A DNA stretch of 64,000 bases from contig NZ_CP108488.1 in NCBI RefSeq assembly GCF_035987325.1, positions 5,642,001 to 5,706,000 on the forward strand, given 5' to 3'. A program made the translations under genes and the position numbers. Positions 37,056 through 45,419 of the stretch are shown here, piece by piece (position 1 is the first letter of the stretch; the number at the start of each line of letters is the position of its first letter). A model generated the notes under the pieces. It was not told the DNA's origin. It made no database searches and worked only from the letters and a program-made list of their open reading frames with translations. Source of the DNA: Streptomyces sp. NBC_01244. Its GTDB lineage: Bacteria > Actinomycetota > Actinomycetes > Streptomycetales > Streptomycetaceae.

Positions 37056-37484
37056 ATGGCTGCTCAGATCCAGTACGACGACGTCGAGGTCGGCACCGAG
37101 CTGCCGGCGGCGTCCTTCCCCGTCACGCGGGCGACGCTGGTGCGGTACGCGGGTGCGTCGGGCGACTTCAACCCGATCCACTGGAACGAGAAGTTCGCCA
37201 CCGAGGTCGGACTGCCCGACGTGATCGCCCACGGCATGTTCACCATGGCCGAGGCGATCCGCGTGGTGACCGACTGGGTGGGCGACCCGGGTGCGGTCGT
37301 CGAGTACGGAGTGCGGTTCACGAAGCCGGTCGTCGTTCCGAACGACGGGCAGGGCGCGCTGATCGAGGTCACGGCCAAGGTCGCGGCGAAGCTGGACGAC
37401 AACCGGGTGCGGGTCGACCTGACGGCCATGAGCGCCGGGCAGAAGGTGCTGGGGATGTCGCGCGCGGTGGTTGCCCTCGCGTAG
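37056..37484 (+). CDS. MaoC-like dehydratase, HadB-type catalytic subunit
   Basis: A 142-residue single-hotdog protein (MAAQIQYDDVEVGTELPAASF). The catalytic hydratase motif is complete: YAGASGDFNPIHWNEKFA supplies Asp and His, and DVIAHGMFTMAEAIRVV is the hot-dog helix region. It starts one base after the previous stop, which implies coupled translation and an obligate complex. It should dehydrate 3-hydroxyacyl thioesters. A hairpin with a T run follows at 37574. Confidence 0.92.
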   Translation: MAAQIQYDDVEVGTELPAASFPVTRATLVRYAGASGDFNPIHWNEKFATEVGLPDVIAHGMFTMAEAIRVVTDWVGDPGAVVEYGVRFTKPVVVPNDGQGALIEVTAKVAAKLDDNRVRVDLTAMSAGQKVLGMSRAVVALA

Positions 37485-37573
37485 GAGGCTCCCACCCGGC
37501 CCCTGGGAGTCCCTCGGGTCCCCTCGGGTCCCATGCGGTTCATGCGGTTCATGTGTTTTCAGGCGTTACCGAC

Positions 37574-37616
37574 AAGGCTCTGGCCGGCGAGGAAACTTGC
37601 AGGTCAGAGCCTTTTT
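37574..37616 (+). terminator. Intrinsic terminator after the MaoC pair
   Basis: A 12-bp stem (AAGGCTCTGGCC with GGTCAGAGCCTT, one G-U pair) is followed by TTTTT, a textbook intrinsic terminator that is rather rare in Streptomyces. Confidence 0.9.
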
Positions 37617-37638
37617 GGTGCTCGTTCCGGGATACGGC

Positions 37639-37667
37639 TTGGCAAGTTAGTGATTGAGCACTAACTT
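37639..37667 (+). promoter_or_regulatory. tetR promoter with embedded palindromic operator
   Basis: A -35 TTGGCA (37639-37644), a 17-bp spacer and a -10 TAACTT (37662-37667) form a good housekeeping promoter. The perfect palindrome AAGTTAGTG-ATTGAG-CACTAACTT (37644-37667) spans the spacer and the -10 box. The start point would fall at the ATG, so the message may be leaderless. Confidence 0.75.
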
Positions 37668-37673
37668 TGAAGC

Positions 37674-38234
37674 ATGGCAAGGATGAGTGCGGAAGAGCGG
37701 CGCGAGAGCGTGATCCTGGCGGCGATGGGCGAGTTCGCTCGGGGCGGGTACTACGGGACCTCCACCGAGGCGATCGCCAAGCGGGTCGGGGTGTCCCAGC
37801 CCTACCTGTTCCGGCTCTTTCCCAATAAGCAGGCCATCTTCCTGGCAGCCGCCGCGCGGTGCATGGAGGACATCCGGCTCGTCTTCGAGGAGGCCGCCAA
37901 GGACCTGCCGGTCGAGGGCGAGGATGCGGTCGAGGTGCTCGGCGCGGCCTACATGAAGCTGATCGCCGATCAGCCCGAGAAGTTGCAGATGCAGCTCCAG
38001 ACGTACGTGACCGTCGCCGCCGCCGAAGCGGCCGGGGAGCCGGAGTTCGGCGAGATGGTGCGGGCCGCCTGGATGGAGCTGTGGGACACCGTCCACGTAC
38101 CGCTCGGGGCGGACGTGGCCGAGACGACCACCTTCCTGGCCTACGGAATGCTGATCAACACCCTGTCCGCCATGGGGTTCCCGGCCCAGCACCGGGTCTG
38201 GGACGGCTGTTATCCGGGGCTGCGGCCCCAGTAG
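37674..38234 (+). CDS. TetR family repressor of the adjacent MFS pump
   Basis: A 186-residue regulator. The N-terminal helix-turn-helix is clear: RRESVILAAMGEFARGGYYGTSTEAIAKRVGVSQPYLFRLFPNKQAIFLAA. The C-terminal ligand domain is helical and unclassified. Start ATG at 37674; an ATG three codons later is also possible. A perfect palindrome covers its promoter, and a variant with an identical left half covers the promoter of the MFS gene downstream, so it probably represses both and is released by a pump substrate. Confidence 0.93.
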   Translation: MARMSAEERRESVILAAMGEFARGGYYGTSTEAIAKRVGVSQPYLFRLFPNKQAIFLAAAARCMEDIRLVFEEAAKDLPVEGEDAVEVLGAAYMKLIADQPEKLQMQLQTYVTVAAAEAAGEPEFGEMVRAAWMELWDTVHVPLGADVAETTTFLAYGMLINTLSAMGFPAQHRVWDGCYPGLRPQ

Positions 38235-38241
38235 AGCCGGC

Positions 38242-38318
38242 AGGGGCCAAGCAGGAGCCAAGCGGAAATCAAGCAGGGGCCAAGCAGGGGCCAAGCGGAA
38301 AACGAACAGGCATCAAGC
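38242..38318 (+). repeat. 11-bp minisatellite between tetR and the MFS gene
   Basis: Seven consecutive 11-bp units of the AGGGGCCAAGC / GGAAATCAAGC type, each ending in (A/C)AAGC or a close variant. The unit is close to one helical turn. It lies directly after the tetR stop and about 80 bp upstream of the pump promoter. Confidence 0.75.
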
Positions 38319-38398
38319 GGGAACGACGCAGGGATCAGTGTGCCGACTGCGCCGGCCCTGGGCTGCCACCCCGGTGGCGCGGGGCACGGTCACGCCCG

Positions 38399-38425
38399 TT
38401 GAAGTTAGTGATCAATAACTAGTTT
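38399..38425 (+). promoter_or_regulatory. MFS gene promoter with second TetR operator
   Basis: AAGTTAGTGATC followed by AATAACTAGTTT (38402-38425) shares its first 11 bases with the tetR operator and has a weaker right half. A -10-like TAGTTT (38420-38425) and a -35-like TTGAAG (38399-38404) overlap it, with a shorter spacer than ideal. Confidence 0.6.
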
Positions 38426-38435
38426 TGGGGGAATC

Positions 38436-39923
38436 GTGCAAGACGCCAAGCTTCGCGGGCCTGCGGTCTGGGCCCTCGTCATCACCGGGGCCGCCAGCTT
38501 CATGGCCGCCCTCGACAACCTCGTCGTCACCACCGCGCTCCCGTCCATCCGCGAAGACCTCGGTGGGAAGCTGGAGGACCTGGAGTGGACGGTGAACGCG
38601 TACACGCTCACCTTCGCCGTCCTGCTCATGTTCGGCGCGGCCCTCGGCGACCGGTTCGGCCGCCGCCGGCTCTTCATAGCCGGTACGGCCGTGTTCACCG
38701 TCGCGTCCGCCGCCGCGGCCATGTCGCCCGGCATCAACGAGCTCATCGCCGCCCGAGCCGTCCAGGGGGTCGGCGCGGCGATCATGATGCCGCTCTCGCT
38801 CACGCTGCTGACCGTGGCCGTCCCCGCCGCCCGGCGCGGAATGGCCCTCGGCATCTACGGCGCCCTCACCGGCCTCGCCGTCGCGAGCGGGCCGCTCATC
38901 GGCGGCAGCCTCACCGAGCACATCTCCTGGCAGTGGATCTTCTGGCTGAACGTCCCGGTCGGGCTGGCGCTCATGCCGCTCTCCCGGATGCGGCTCGGTG
39001 AGTCCACCGCCCCCCAGGCCAAGCTCGACGTCCCGGGCACCCTCCTCATCAGCGGCGGGCTCTTCGGCATCGTCTACGGGCTGGTCAACGCCAACGCGGA
39101 CGGCTGGACCAGCCTTCCCGTGCTCACCTCGCTCCTGGTGGGGGCCGCACTCGTGGGCGGGTTCATCCACCACGGCTTCCGCAACGCCAACCCGGTGCTG
39201 CCCATGCGGCTCTTCCGCGACCGGGGCTTCTTCGGCATCAACATGGCGAGCCTGCTGATGTTCGTCGGGATGTTCGGCTCGATCTTCCTGCTGAGCCAGT
39301 TCCTCCAGGGCGTCCTCGGCTACTCGCCCACCGAAGCCGGGCTGCGCATGCTCCCCTGGACCGCCATGCCCATGATCGCCGCCCCGATCTCCGGGATCCT
39401 CTCCGACCGGATCGGCAGCCGGCCCGTCGTGGTCGCCGGGCTGGCGCTCCAGGCCATCGGCCTCGGCTGGTTCGCCGTGATCCTGGGCACCGACGTCTCC
39501 TACGCCGCCCAGCTCCCCGCGATGATCATCAGTGGCATCGGGATGGGCCTGTTCTTCGCCCCCGCCTCCAACGCCCTCATGTCCACCGTCGCCCCCGCCG
39601 ACCAGGGCAAGGCCGCCGGCGCCAACAGCGCCCTGCGCGAAGTCGGCGGAGCCCTCGGTGTCGCCGTCCTCGCCTCCGTCTTCTCCGCCCAGGGCGGCTA
39701 CGAGTCCGGGCAGTCCTTCACCGACGGCACCGTCCCCGCCCTGTGGATCGGCGGCGCGGCCGTCGCCGTGGCGGCCGCACTCGCACTGCTGCTCCCCGGC
39801 CGGGCCGCGGAGAAGGCCCGGGCCGGCCTGTCGATGGACGACCGGTCGACGCAGGACCAGCCGGCGGACGGCCGGGGTACGGCCCCGGTCGGTGGGCGCG
39901 CCACCGAGAAGGCGGCCGTCTGA
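38436..39923 (+). CDS. MFS drug efflux transporter, DHA2 (14-helix) type
   Basis: A 495-residue transporter starting at a GTG with GGGGGA upstream. Motif D1 appears as LDNLVVTTALPSIREDLGG, motif A as GAALGDRFGRRRLFIAG, and the antiporter motif C region as GALTGLAVASGPLIGGSLTEHISWQWIFWLNVPVG. Fourteen helices can be counted, as in QacA/EmrB-like proton-drug antiporters. The C-terminal 45 residues are a hydrophilic tail. Regulation by the TetR protein upstream is supported by the shared operator half. The substrate is unknown. Confidence 0.93.
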   Translation: MQDAKLRGPAVWALVITGAASFMAALDNLVVTTALPSIREDLGGKLEDLEWTVNAYTLTFAVLLMFGAALGDRFGRRRLFIAGTAVFTVASAAAAMSPGINELIAARAVQGVGAAIMMPLSLTLLTVAVPAARRGMALGIYGALTGLAVASGPLIGGSLTEHISWQWIFWLNVPVGLALMPLSRMRLGESTAPQAKLDVPGTLLISGGLFGIVYGLVNANADGWTSLPVLTSLLVGAALVGGFIHHGFRNANPVLPMRLFRDRGFFGINMASLLMFVGMFGSIFLLSQFLQGVLGYSPTEAGLRMLPWTAMPMIAAPISGILSDRIGSRPVVVAGLALQAIGLGWFAVILGTDVSYAAQLPAMIISGIGMGLFFAPASNALMSTVAPADQGKAAGANSALREVGGALGVAVLASVFSAQGGYESGQSFTDGTVPALWIGGAAVAVAAALALLLPGRAAEKARAGLSMDDRSTQDQPADGRGTAPVGGRATEKAAV

Positions 39924-40029
39924 GGGTCCCGCTCGCCGGCCGGTGCCCGCGCGGCGGCCGGCGGGGGGACCGCAGCCGCCGCACCGCACGAAGTTCCGTA
40001 CGACACGACACGAGCGAGGAAGGCCCGTC

Positions 40030-40488
40030 ATGCCCGACATCCCCTGGTCCACGCCCACCCGGCCCGCCGCCGGCGCCGAGGTCTACGTCATGGCCTCGCG
40101 CTTCGAGACCGCGAGCCTGACCGGAGCCCTGCGGTTCTTCCTGAAGTCGCCCGGCATCATCCTCCAGATGCGCAGGGCCCCCGGAGCCCACGGGGTCGCC
40201 CTGCGGGCCCGGGTCCTGCGCCGCACCTTCCTGACCCTGTCCGCCTGGGAGGACCGGAACGCGCTCTACCGCTTCGCGGGCAGCGAACCGCACCGTTCCA
40301 GCTCCCGGTCGGCCGCCGCCCACACGAAGGAGGCCGGGTTCGTCTTCTGGACCGTCCCGGCGAGCGAGCTCCCCATCGGCTGGGCCGAGGCGGAGCGCCG
40401 CCTCGCCGAGGCGAAGAAGGAGAAGGAAGAGCAGAAGGAACAGCAGACGGAACAGCAGACGGAGGAGCAGAAGGAGGGGCGGGGCTGA
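40030..40488 (+). CDS. Hypothetical protein, possible dimeric alpha-beta barrel
   Basis: A 152-residue protein from the ATG of MPDIPWSTPTRPAAGAEVYVMASRF, with GAGGAAGG upstream. VYVMASRFETASLTGALRFFLKSPGIILQMRRAPGAHGVALRARVLRRTFLTLSAWEDRNALYRFAGSEPHR has the layout of monooxygenase-like (ABM or DUF3291 class) alpha-beta barrels, where a Trp ends the third strand. The last 30 residues are a Lys/Glu/Gln-rich repeat tail (KKEKEEQKEQQTEQQTEEQ). It is read about 100 nt after the MFS gene and could belong to the same transcript. Confidence 0.65.
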   Translation: MPDIPWSTPTRPAAGAEVYVMASRFETASLTGALRFFLKSPGIILQMRRAPGAHGVALRARVLRRTFLTLSAWEDRNALYRFAGSEPHRSSSRSAAAHTKEAGFVFWTVPASELPIGWAEAERRLAEAKKEKEEQKEQQTEQQTEEQKEGRG

Positions 40489-40579
40489 GGCGGCCGCCCG
40501 AGCCCCGTACGGCCCTGCGGTACGCGTACGGTCCGTGGCCCCGCCTGGTCGGGGGGACGCGGACCGTACTCTTGTCCAC

Positions 40580-41635
40580 GTGCAGGAACTCCACGACGCC
40601 CCCCTCGCCCCGCTGACCACCTTCCGGCTCGGCGGCCCCGCCGCCCGGCTGGTCACCGCGACCACCGACGCCGAGGTCGTCGCCACCGTGCGCGCCGCGG
40701 ACGAGAGCGGCACCCCGCTCCTGGTCATCGGCGGCGGCAGCAACCTGGTCATCGGTGACCAGGGCTTCGACGGCACCGCCCTGCGGATCGCGACCACCGG
40801 GTTCGCGCTCGACGGGACGCGCCTGGAGCTCGCCGCGGGCGAGAACTGGAGCGAGGCCGTCGCCCGCGTCGTCGACGCCGGGCTCGCGGGCATCGAATGC
40901 CTCGCCGGGATCCCCGGCTCGGCCGGCGCCACCCCGATCCAGAACGTCGGGGCGTACGGCCAGGAGGTCTGCGAAACGATCACCGAGGTCGTCGCCTACG
41001 ACCGCACGCGCGGGGAGACGGTCACGCTCTCGGCCGCCGAGTGCGCGTTCTCGTACCGCGACAGCCTCTTCAAGCACCAGCCCGACCGGTACGTCGTCCT
41101 GCGCGTCCGGTTCGCCCTGGAGGACACGGGCGGCCTGTCCGCGCCGGTCAAGTACCCCGAGACGGCCCGCGCCCTCGGAGTGGAGGCCGGCGACCGGGTG
41201 CCCGCGGCGCAGGCCCGCGAGACCGTCCTGCGGCTGCGCGCAGGCAAGGGCATGGTCCTCGACCCCGCCGACCACGACACCTGGTCGGCCGGCTCCTTCT
41301 TCCACAACCCGATCCTCGGCGACGCGGCGTACGCCGCCTTCCTCGCCCGCGCCCAGGAGCGGCTCGGCCCCGAGACCGCCCCGCCCGCGTACCCGGCCGG
41401 CGAGGGCCGTACGAAGACCAGCGCGGCCTGGCTGATCGACAAGGCCGGCTTCACCAAGGGCTACGGCGACGGCCCCGCCCGCATCTCCACCAAGCACACC
41501 CTCGCCCTCACCAACCGCGGCGAGGCCACCACCGAAGACCTCCTCGCCCTCGCCCGCGAGGTCGTCGCGGGCGTCCACGCGGCCTTCGGCGTCACCCTGG
41601 TCAACGAGCCGGTGACGGTCGGCGTCAGCATCTGA
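40580..41635 (+). CDS. murB: UDP-N-acetylenolpyruvoylglucosamine reductase
   Basis: A 351-residue FAD enzyme that reduces UDP-GlcNAc-enolpyruvate to UDP-MurNAc in peptidoglycan synthesis. The start is the GTG of VQELHDAPLAPLTTFRLGG; longer frames add a non-conserved leader. FAD-binding motifs LLVIGGGSNLVIGD and IECLAGIPGSAGATPIQNVGAYGQEV are clear, as are YRDSLFK, SAGSFFHNPIL (catalytic Ser), KTSAAWLIDKAGFTKG and the C-terminal HAAFGVTLVNEPVTVG. A -10-like TACTCT at 40567 places the start point at or next to the GTG, so the transcript may be leaderless. Confidence 0.96.
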   Translation: MQELHDAPLAPLTTFRLGGPAARLVTATTDAEVVATVRAADESGTPLLVIGGGSNLVIGDQGFDGTALRIATTGFALDGTRLELAAGENWSEAVARVVDAGLAGIECLAGIPGSAGATPIQNVGAYGQEVCETITEVVAYDRTRGETVTLSAAECAFSYRDSLFKHQPDRYVVLRVRFALEDTGGLSAPVKYPETARALGVEAGDRVPAAQARETVLRLRAGKGMVLDPADHDTWSAGSFFHNPILGDAAYAAFLARAQERLGPETAPPAYPAGEGRTKTSAAWLIDKAGFTKGYGDGPARISTKHTLALTNRGEATTEDLLALAREVVAGVHAAFGVTLVNEPVTVGVSI

Positions 41636-41652
41636 GGAGTCCCGGCCCGCCC

Positions 41653-42069
41653 ATGCTCTGTCCCCTGCACGGGGCCGGTACGGACCCCACCCGGCTGGTG
41701 GGACGCACGATCCACAAGGTCGTCGCGTCCTGGCACATCAGCGACGGCGAACGCTCCGAGGCTCCCCTCGACGTCTGGCTCCTCGACAGCCACGGCGAGT
41801 CCACCCGGATCACCACCGGGTCCGACGCCTGTCTCATCGTGGAATCCGAGGCACCGCACGAGCCCTACGACATGGGGGAGTGGGGTCGCATCGAGGTCGG
41901 CGAGGACCTCGGAGACCACCCCTTCCTGCGCCACCTCGGCGAGACCGTGGAGTCGGTCGCCGAGTTCGCGCTGCCCGCGCAGGGGCGCACCCACCTGGAG
42001 ATCGGCTTCCCGGACGGCGCCCGGGTGCGTGCCGACTGCCACGAGGGCGACCTGCGGCTCACGCGCTGA
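41653..42069 (+). CDS. Hypothetical protein of unrecognised family
   Basis: A 138-residue soluble protein (MLCPLHGAGTDPTRLVGRT) starting 17 nt after murB, probably in the same transcript. It looks beta-rich: IHKVVASWHISDGERSEAPLDVWLLDSHGESTRITTGSDACLIVESEAPHE, then YDMGEWGRIEVGEDL and THLEIGFPDGARVRADCHEGDLRLTR. I recognise no catalytic motif and no family with confidence. It ends 15 nt from the end of the convergent deaminase gene. Confidence 0.7.
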   Translation: MLCPLHGAGTDPTRLVGRTIHKVVASWHISDGERSEAPLDVWLLDSHGESTRITTGSDACLIVESEAPHEPYDMGEWGRIEVGEDLGDHPFLRHLGETVESVAEFALPAQGRTHLEIGFPDGARVRADCHEGDLRLTR

Positions 42070-42084
42070 CGCGCGCCGCCCCCC

Positions 42085-43104
42085 TTACGAGGCGATCCAG
42101 TGGTCGATCCCGGCCAGCAGCTTGTCCTGGACGTCGGAGGGGGCGGCGCTGCCGCGCACCGACTGGCGGGCCAGCTCGGCCAGCTCCGCGTCCGTGAAGG
42201 CGTGGTGCCGGCGGGCGATCTCGTACTGGGCCGCGAGCCGGGACCCGAAGAGCAGCGGATCATCGGCCCCCAGGGCCATCGGGACCCCGGCCTCGAAGAG
42301 GGTGCGCAGCGGGACGTCCTCATGGCGCTCGTACACCCCGAGGGCGACGTTGGACGCCGGGCAGACCTCACAGGTGATCTGCCGGTCGGCGAGCCGTTTG
42401 AGCAGGCGGGGATCCTCGGCGGCCCGGACGCCGTGCCCGATGCGGGCGGCGTGCAGGTCGTCGAGGCAGTCACGGACGGAGGACGGGCCGGTGAGCTCGC
42501 CGCCGTGCGGGGCCGCGAGCAGTCCGCCCTCGCGGGCGATGGCGAAGGCCCGGTCGAAGTCCCGGGCCATGCCCCGGCGCTCGTCGTTGGAGAGGCCGAA
42601 ACCGACGATGCCGCGGTCGGCGTAGCGGACGGCGAGCCGGGCCAGGGTGCGGGCGTCGAGGGGGTGCTTCATGCGGTTGGCGGCGATGACGACGCGCATG
42701 CCGAGGCCGGTCTCGCGGGAGGCCGCGTCCACGGCGTCGAGGATGATCTCGACGGCCGGGATCATCCCGCCGAGGAGGGGGGCGTAGGAGGTGGGATCCA
42801 CCTGGATCTCCAGCCAGCCGCTGCCGTCGCGGACGTCCTCCTCCGCGGCCTCGCGGACCAGGCGGCGGATGTCGTCGGGCTCGCGGAGGCAGGAGCGGGC
42901 GGCGTCGTAGAGCCGCTGGAAGCGGAACCAGCCGCGTTCGTCCGTGGCGCGGAGCTTCGGTGGCTCGCCGGAGGTGAGGGCGTCCGGGAGGCGGACGCCG
43001 TACTTGTCGGCGAGCTCCAGCAGGGTCGACGGGCGCATCGAGCCGGTGAAGTGCAGGTGGAGGTGGGCTTTCGGCAGAAGCGTGAGATCGCGTGCGTGCT
43101 CCAT
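42085..43104 (-). CDS. Adenosine deaminase family protein
   Basis: A 339-residue TIM-barrel enzyme from the ATG of MEHARDLTLLPKAHLHLHFTG, with AGGA 7 nt upstream; a GTG six codons earlier is less likely. Metal and catalytic residues are visible: HLH in KAHLHLHFTGSMRP, HGGE in LLAAPHGGELTGPSS (His and catalytic Glu), RIGHGVRAAED and the Asp pair in ALGADDPLLFG. It should hydrolytically deaminate adenosine or a related purine. Streptomyces carry several paralogues, so the exact substrate is open. Confidence 0.92.
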   Translation of the reverse strand: MEHARDLTLLPKAHLHLHFTGSMRPSTLLELADKYGVRLPDALTSGEPPKLRATDERGWFRFQRLYDAARSCLREPDDIRRLVREAAEEDVRDGSGWLEIQVDPTSYAPLLGGMIPAVEIILDAVDAASRETGLGMRVVIAANRMKHPLDARTLARLAVRYADRGIVGFGLSNDERRGMARDFDRAFAIAREGGLLAAPHGGELTGPSSVRDCLDDLHAARIGHGVRAAEDPRLLKRLADRQITCEVCPASNVALGVYERHEDVPLRTLFEAGVPMALGADDPLLFGSRLAAQYEIARRHHAFTDAELAELARQSVRGSAAPSDVQDKLLAGIDHWIAS

Positions 43105-43229
43105 TTGTTGATCCTGCCGCACAGCCGCCTCCGGCGGGAGGGGGTTTTACCGATCGGGGGCTTGCGCGAACGCATGAGCGGGCCTGCGGGGGAGCGGGGA
43201 GCCGCTGCGCGGGGCCTTCCGGGCGCTGC

Positions 43230-43345
43230 CCGGACCCGCGCCTCAAACGCCGGCGGGGCTGGATGTGGCCGGCGTCGGCCCGTACGGGCAGGTGATCCAG
43301 CCCCGCCGGCGTTTGAAACGCGGGGTCCGGGGCGGAGCCCCGGGG
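43230..43345. repeat. Dispersed palindromic element, copy C
   Basis: The left arm at 43230-43264 carries CCTCAAACGCCGGCGGGGCT. The right arm at 43295-43330 carries AGCCCCGCCGGCGTTTGAAA and runs into GTCCGG. A nested CCGGGGCGGAGCCCCGG hairpin closes the right side, as in copies A and B. It occupies most of the 351-bp gap between the deaminase and aspC genes. Confidence 0.85.
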
Positions 43346-43393
43346 TGGGTCCGGGGGCGGGGCACGGTCGCGCGGCGGCAGCGACCGCAAACG

Positions 43394-43432
43394 CCTGAGC
43401 GGCGGCTCCCCGTGGGGGAACCGCCGCTCAGG
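43394..43432. terminator. Terminator after aspC
   Basis: A 12-bp perfect stem (CCTGAGCGGCGG with CCGCCGCTCAGG) has further pairing inside it (TCCCC with GGGGA). It lies 24 nt past the minus-strand stop of the aminotransferase gene. Confidence 0.8.
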
Positions 43433-43455
43433 TCGGGCTGCGAACCGCCGGAGGC

Positions 43456-44682
43456 CTAGGCCTTGGCCTCCGCGAGGAGCTTCTGGATGCGGGAGACGCC
43501 CTCGACCAGGTCCTCGTCGCCCAGGGCGTAGGAGAGGCGGAGGTAGCCGGGGGTGCCGAAGGCCTCGCCCGGGACGACCGCGACCTCGGCCTCGTCCAGG
43601 ATCAGCGCGGCGAGCTCGACGGAGGTCTGCGGACGCTTGCCGCGGATCTCCTTGCCGAGGAGGTCCTTGACCACCGGGTAGCAGTAGAAGGCACCCTCGG
43701 GCGTCGGGCAGAAGACGCCGTCGATCTCGTTCAGCATCCGCACCATCGTCTGGCGGCGGCGGTCGAAGGCCGTGCGCATCTCGTGGACGGCGTCCAGGTT
43801 GCCGGAGACGGCGGCGAGCGCCGCGACCTGGGCCACGTTGGAGACGTTGGAGGTGGCGTGCGACTGGAGGTTCGTCGCGGCCTTGACCACGTCCTTCGGG
43901 CCGATGACCCAGCCCACGCGCCAGCCGGTCATGGCGTACGTCTTGGCGACGCCGTTGACGATGATGCACTTGTCGGCCAGCTCGGGAACGATCGCCGGGA
44001 GGGAGACGAACTTCGCGTCGCCGTAGACCAGGTGCTCGTAGATCTCGTCGGTCAGGACCCACAGGCCCTTCTCGACGGCCCAGCGGCCGATCGCCTCGGC
44101 GTCGGCCTCGGAGTAGACGGAGCCGGTCGGGTTCGACGGGGAAACGAAGAGGACGACCTTCGTGCGCTCGGTGCGGGCCGCTTCGAGCTGCTCGACGGAA
44201 ACGCGGTAACCGGTGGTCTCGTCGGCGACGACCTCGACCGGGACACCGCCGGCGAGACGGATCGACTCCGGGTACGTGGTCCAGTAAGGGGCCGGGACGA
44301 TGACCTCGTCACCCGGGTCCAGGATGGCCGCGAACGCCTCGTAGATCGCCTGCTTGCCGCCGTTGGTCACCAGGACCTGGGAGGCGTCGACCTCGTAACC
44401 GGAGTCGCGCAGCGTCTTCGCGGCGATGGCGGCCTTCAGCTCCGGCAGACCGCCGGCCGGCGTGTAGCGGTGGTACTTCGGGTTGCGGCAGGCCTCGACC
44501 GCGGCGTCGACGATGTAGTCCGGGGTCGGGAAGTCGGGCTCACCCGCTCCGAAACCGATCACCGGACGCCCGGCGGCCTTGAGGGCCTTGGCCTTGGCGT
44601 CGACGGCGAGGGTGGCGGACTCGGAGATGGCACCGATACGGGCGGATACGCGGCGCTCGGCGGAAGGCGTTTCAGAGGTCAT
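43456..44682 (-). CDS. aspC: Aspartate aminotransferase (class I, PLP-dependent)
   Basis: A 408-residue enzyme from the ATG of [20 protein letters not shown]. Fold-type I motifs are complete: [60 protein letters not shown] (the PLP-ring Asn), [15 protein letters not shown], the Schiff-base Lys in [16 protein letters not shown], and the substrate Arg in PGYLRLSYA. The sequence is of the Ib type, which transfers the amino group of aspartate to 2-oxoglutarate and often also acts on prephenate. It is divergent from tRNA-Trp and secE. Confidence 0.94.
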   Translation of the reverse strand: MTSETPSAERRVSARIGAISESATLAVDAKAKALKAAGRPVIGFGAGEPDFPTPDYIVDAAVEACRNPKYHRYTPAGGLPELKAAIAAKTLRDSGYEVDASQVLVTNGGKQAIYEAFAAILDPGDEVIVPAPYWTTYPESIRLAGGVPVEVVADETTGYRVSVEQLEAARTERTKVVLFVSPSNPTGSVYSEADAEAIGRWAVEKGLWVLTDEIYEHLVYGDAKFVSLPAIVPELADKCIIVNGVAKTYAMTGWRVGWVIGPKDVVKAATNLQSHATSNVSNVAQVAALAAVSGNLDAVHEMRTAFDRRRQTMVRMLNEIDGVFCPTPEGAFYCYPVVKDLLGKEIRGKRPQTSVELAALILDEAEVAVVPGEAFGTPGYLRLSYALGDEDLVEGVSRIQKLLAEAKA

Positions 44683-44873
44683 GCGGCCAATCGTCCCAGA
44701 CGGGAAACGAACGCCGCACGCTGTTTCAGTTACCGGACGGACGCTCCCCGGACGGCGCTGTTCGACGTCAGGGCCCGGACCACGTACACTCAACCGTCGT
44801 TGGCCCTCGTCGACCGCTGCAGAGCGTGAGCACACCGTGCACTCGCCTGGATGCGGTAGGTTGAGGGACGCAA

Positions 44874-44946
44874 AGGGTCGTAGCTCAATTGGTAGAGCAC
44901 TGGTCTCCAAAACCAGCGGTTGGGGGTTCGAGTCCCTCCGGCCCTG
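44874..44946 (+). tRNA. tRNA-Trp (CCA)
   Basis: A 73-nt tRNA: acceptor AGGGTCG/CGGCCCT with a T-G pair, discriminator G, D-arm TAGCTCAATTGGTAGAGC, anticodon stem CTGGT-CTCCAAA-ACCAG with anticodon CCA, and a T-arm around GGGGGTTCGAGTCCCTC. It precedes secE, the usual order in actinobacteria. Confidence 0.97.
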
Positions 44947-45053
44947 CTCCACACTCCTTCTCGGAAGTGTGTGCGCAGGTACGTACTTAGATGCAGTGCC
45001 GTGCGGCGCAACCGGGCGCGGCTACGGCCACGACCCGGATTCAGGTGAGAGAC

Positions 45054-45335
45054 GTGACGGACGCCCTGGGCTCCATCGACATGCCTGACGCCGAGGATGA
45101 CACTCGCGAGAAGAAGGCCCGCAAGGGCGGCAAGCGCGGCAAGAAGGGCCCTCTGGGTCGTCTCGCGCTGTTCTACCGCCAGATTGTCGCGGAACTCCGC
45201 AAGGTTGTTTGGCCCACTCGCAACCAGCTGACGACGTACACCTCTGTGGTGATTGTCTTCGTCGTCATCATGATCGGTCTGGTGACCGTGATTGACTATG
45301 GGTTCCAGGAAGCCATCAAGTTCGTCTTCGGCTGA
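45054..45335 (+). CDS. secE: Preprotein translocase subunit SecE
   Basis: A 93-residue membrane protein starting at a GTG (VTDALGSIDMPDAEDD) with AGGTGAGAG upstream; earlier in-frame codons give no family resemblance. After a charged, Lys-rich N-terminus (KKARKGGKRGKKGPLGRLALFYRQIVAELRKVVWPTRNQL) comes the single conserved transmembrane helix (VVIVFVVIMIGLVTVIDYGF). SecE clamps SecY in the translocon. It is followed by nusG, as in most bacteria. Confidence 0.96.
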   Translation: MTDALGSIDMPDAEDDTREKKARKGGKRGKKGPLGRLALFYRQIVAELRKVVWPTRNQLTTYTSVVIVFVVIMIGLVTVIDYGFQEAIKFVFG

Positions 45336-45345
45336 TCCCCGCGGA

Positions 45346-45371
45346 GGGCGGCGCCTTGATGGGTGCCGCCC
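45346..45371 (+). terminator. Hairpin between secE and nusG, possible attenuator
   Basis: GGGCGGC pairs with GCCGCCC, with further CC/GG pairing inside, followed by GTTTT. It lies 11 nt after secE and may reduce or process read-through into nusG. Confidence 0.45.
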
Positions 45372-45419
45372 GTTTTCGCATGTTCGACCACCTTTTGTAT
45401 CCAGGAAGAAGCAGCCACC

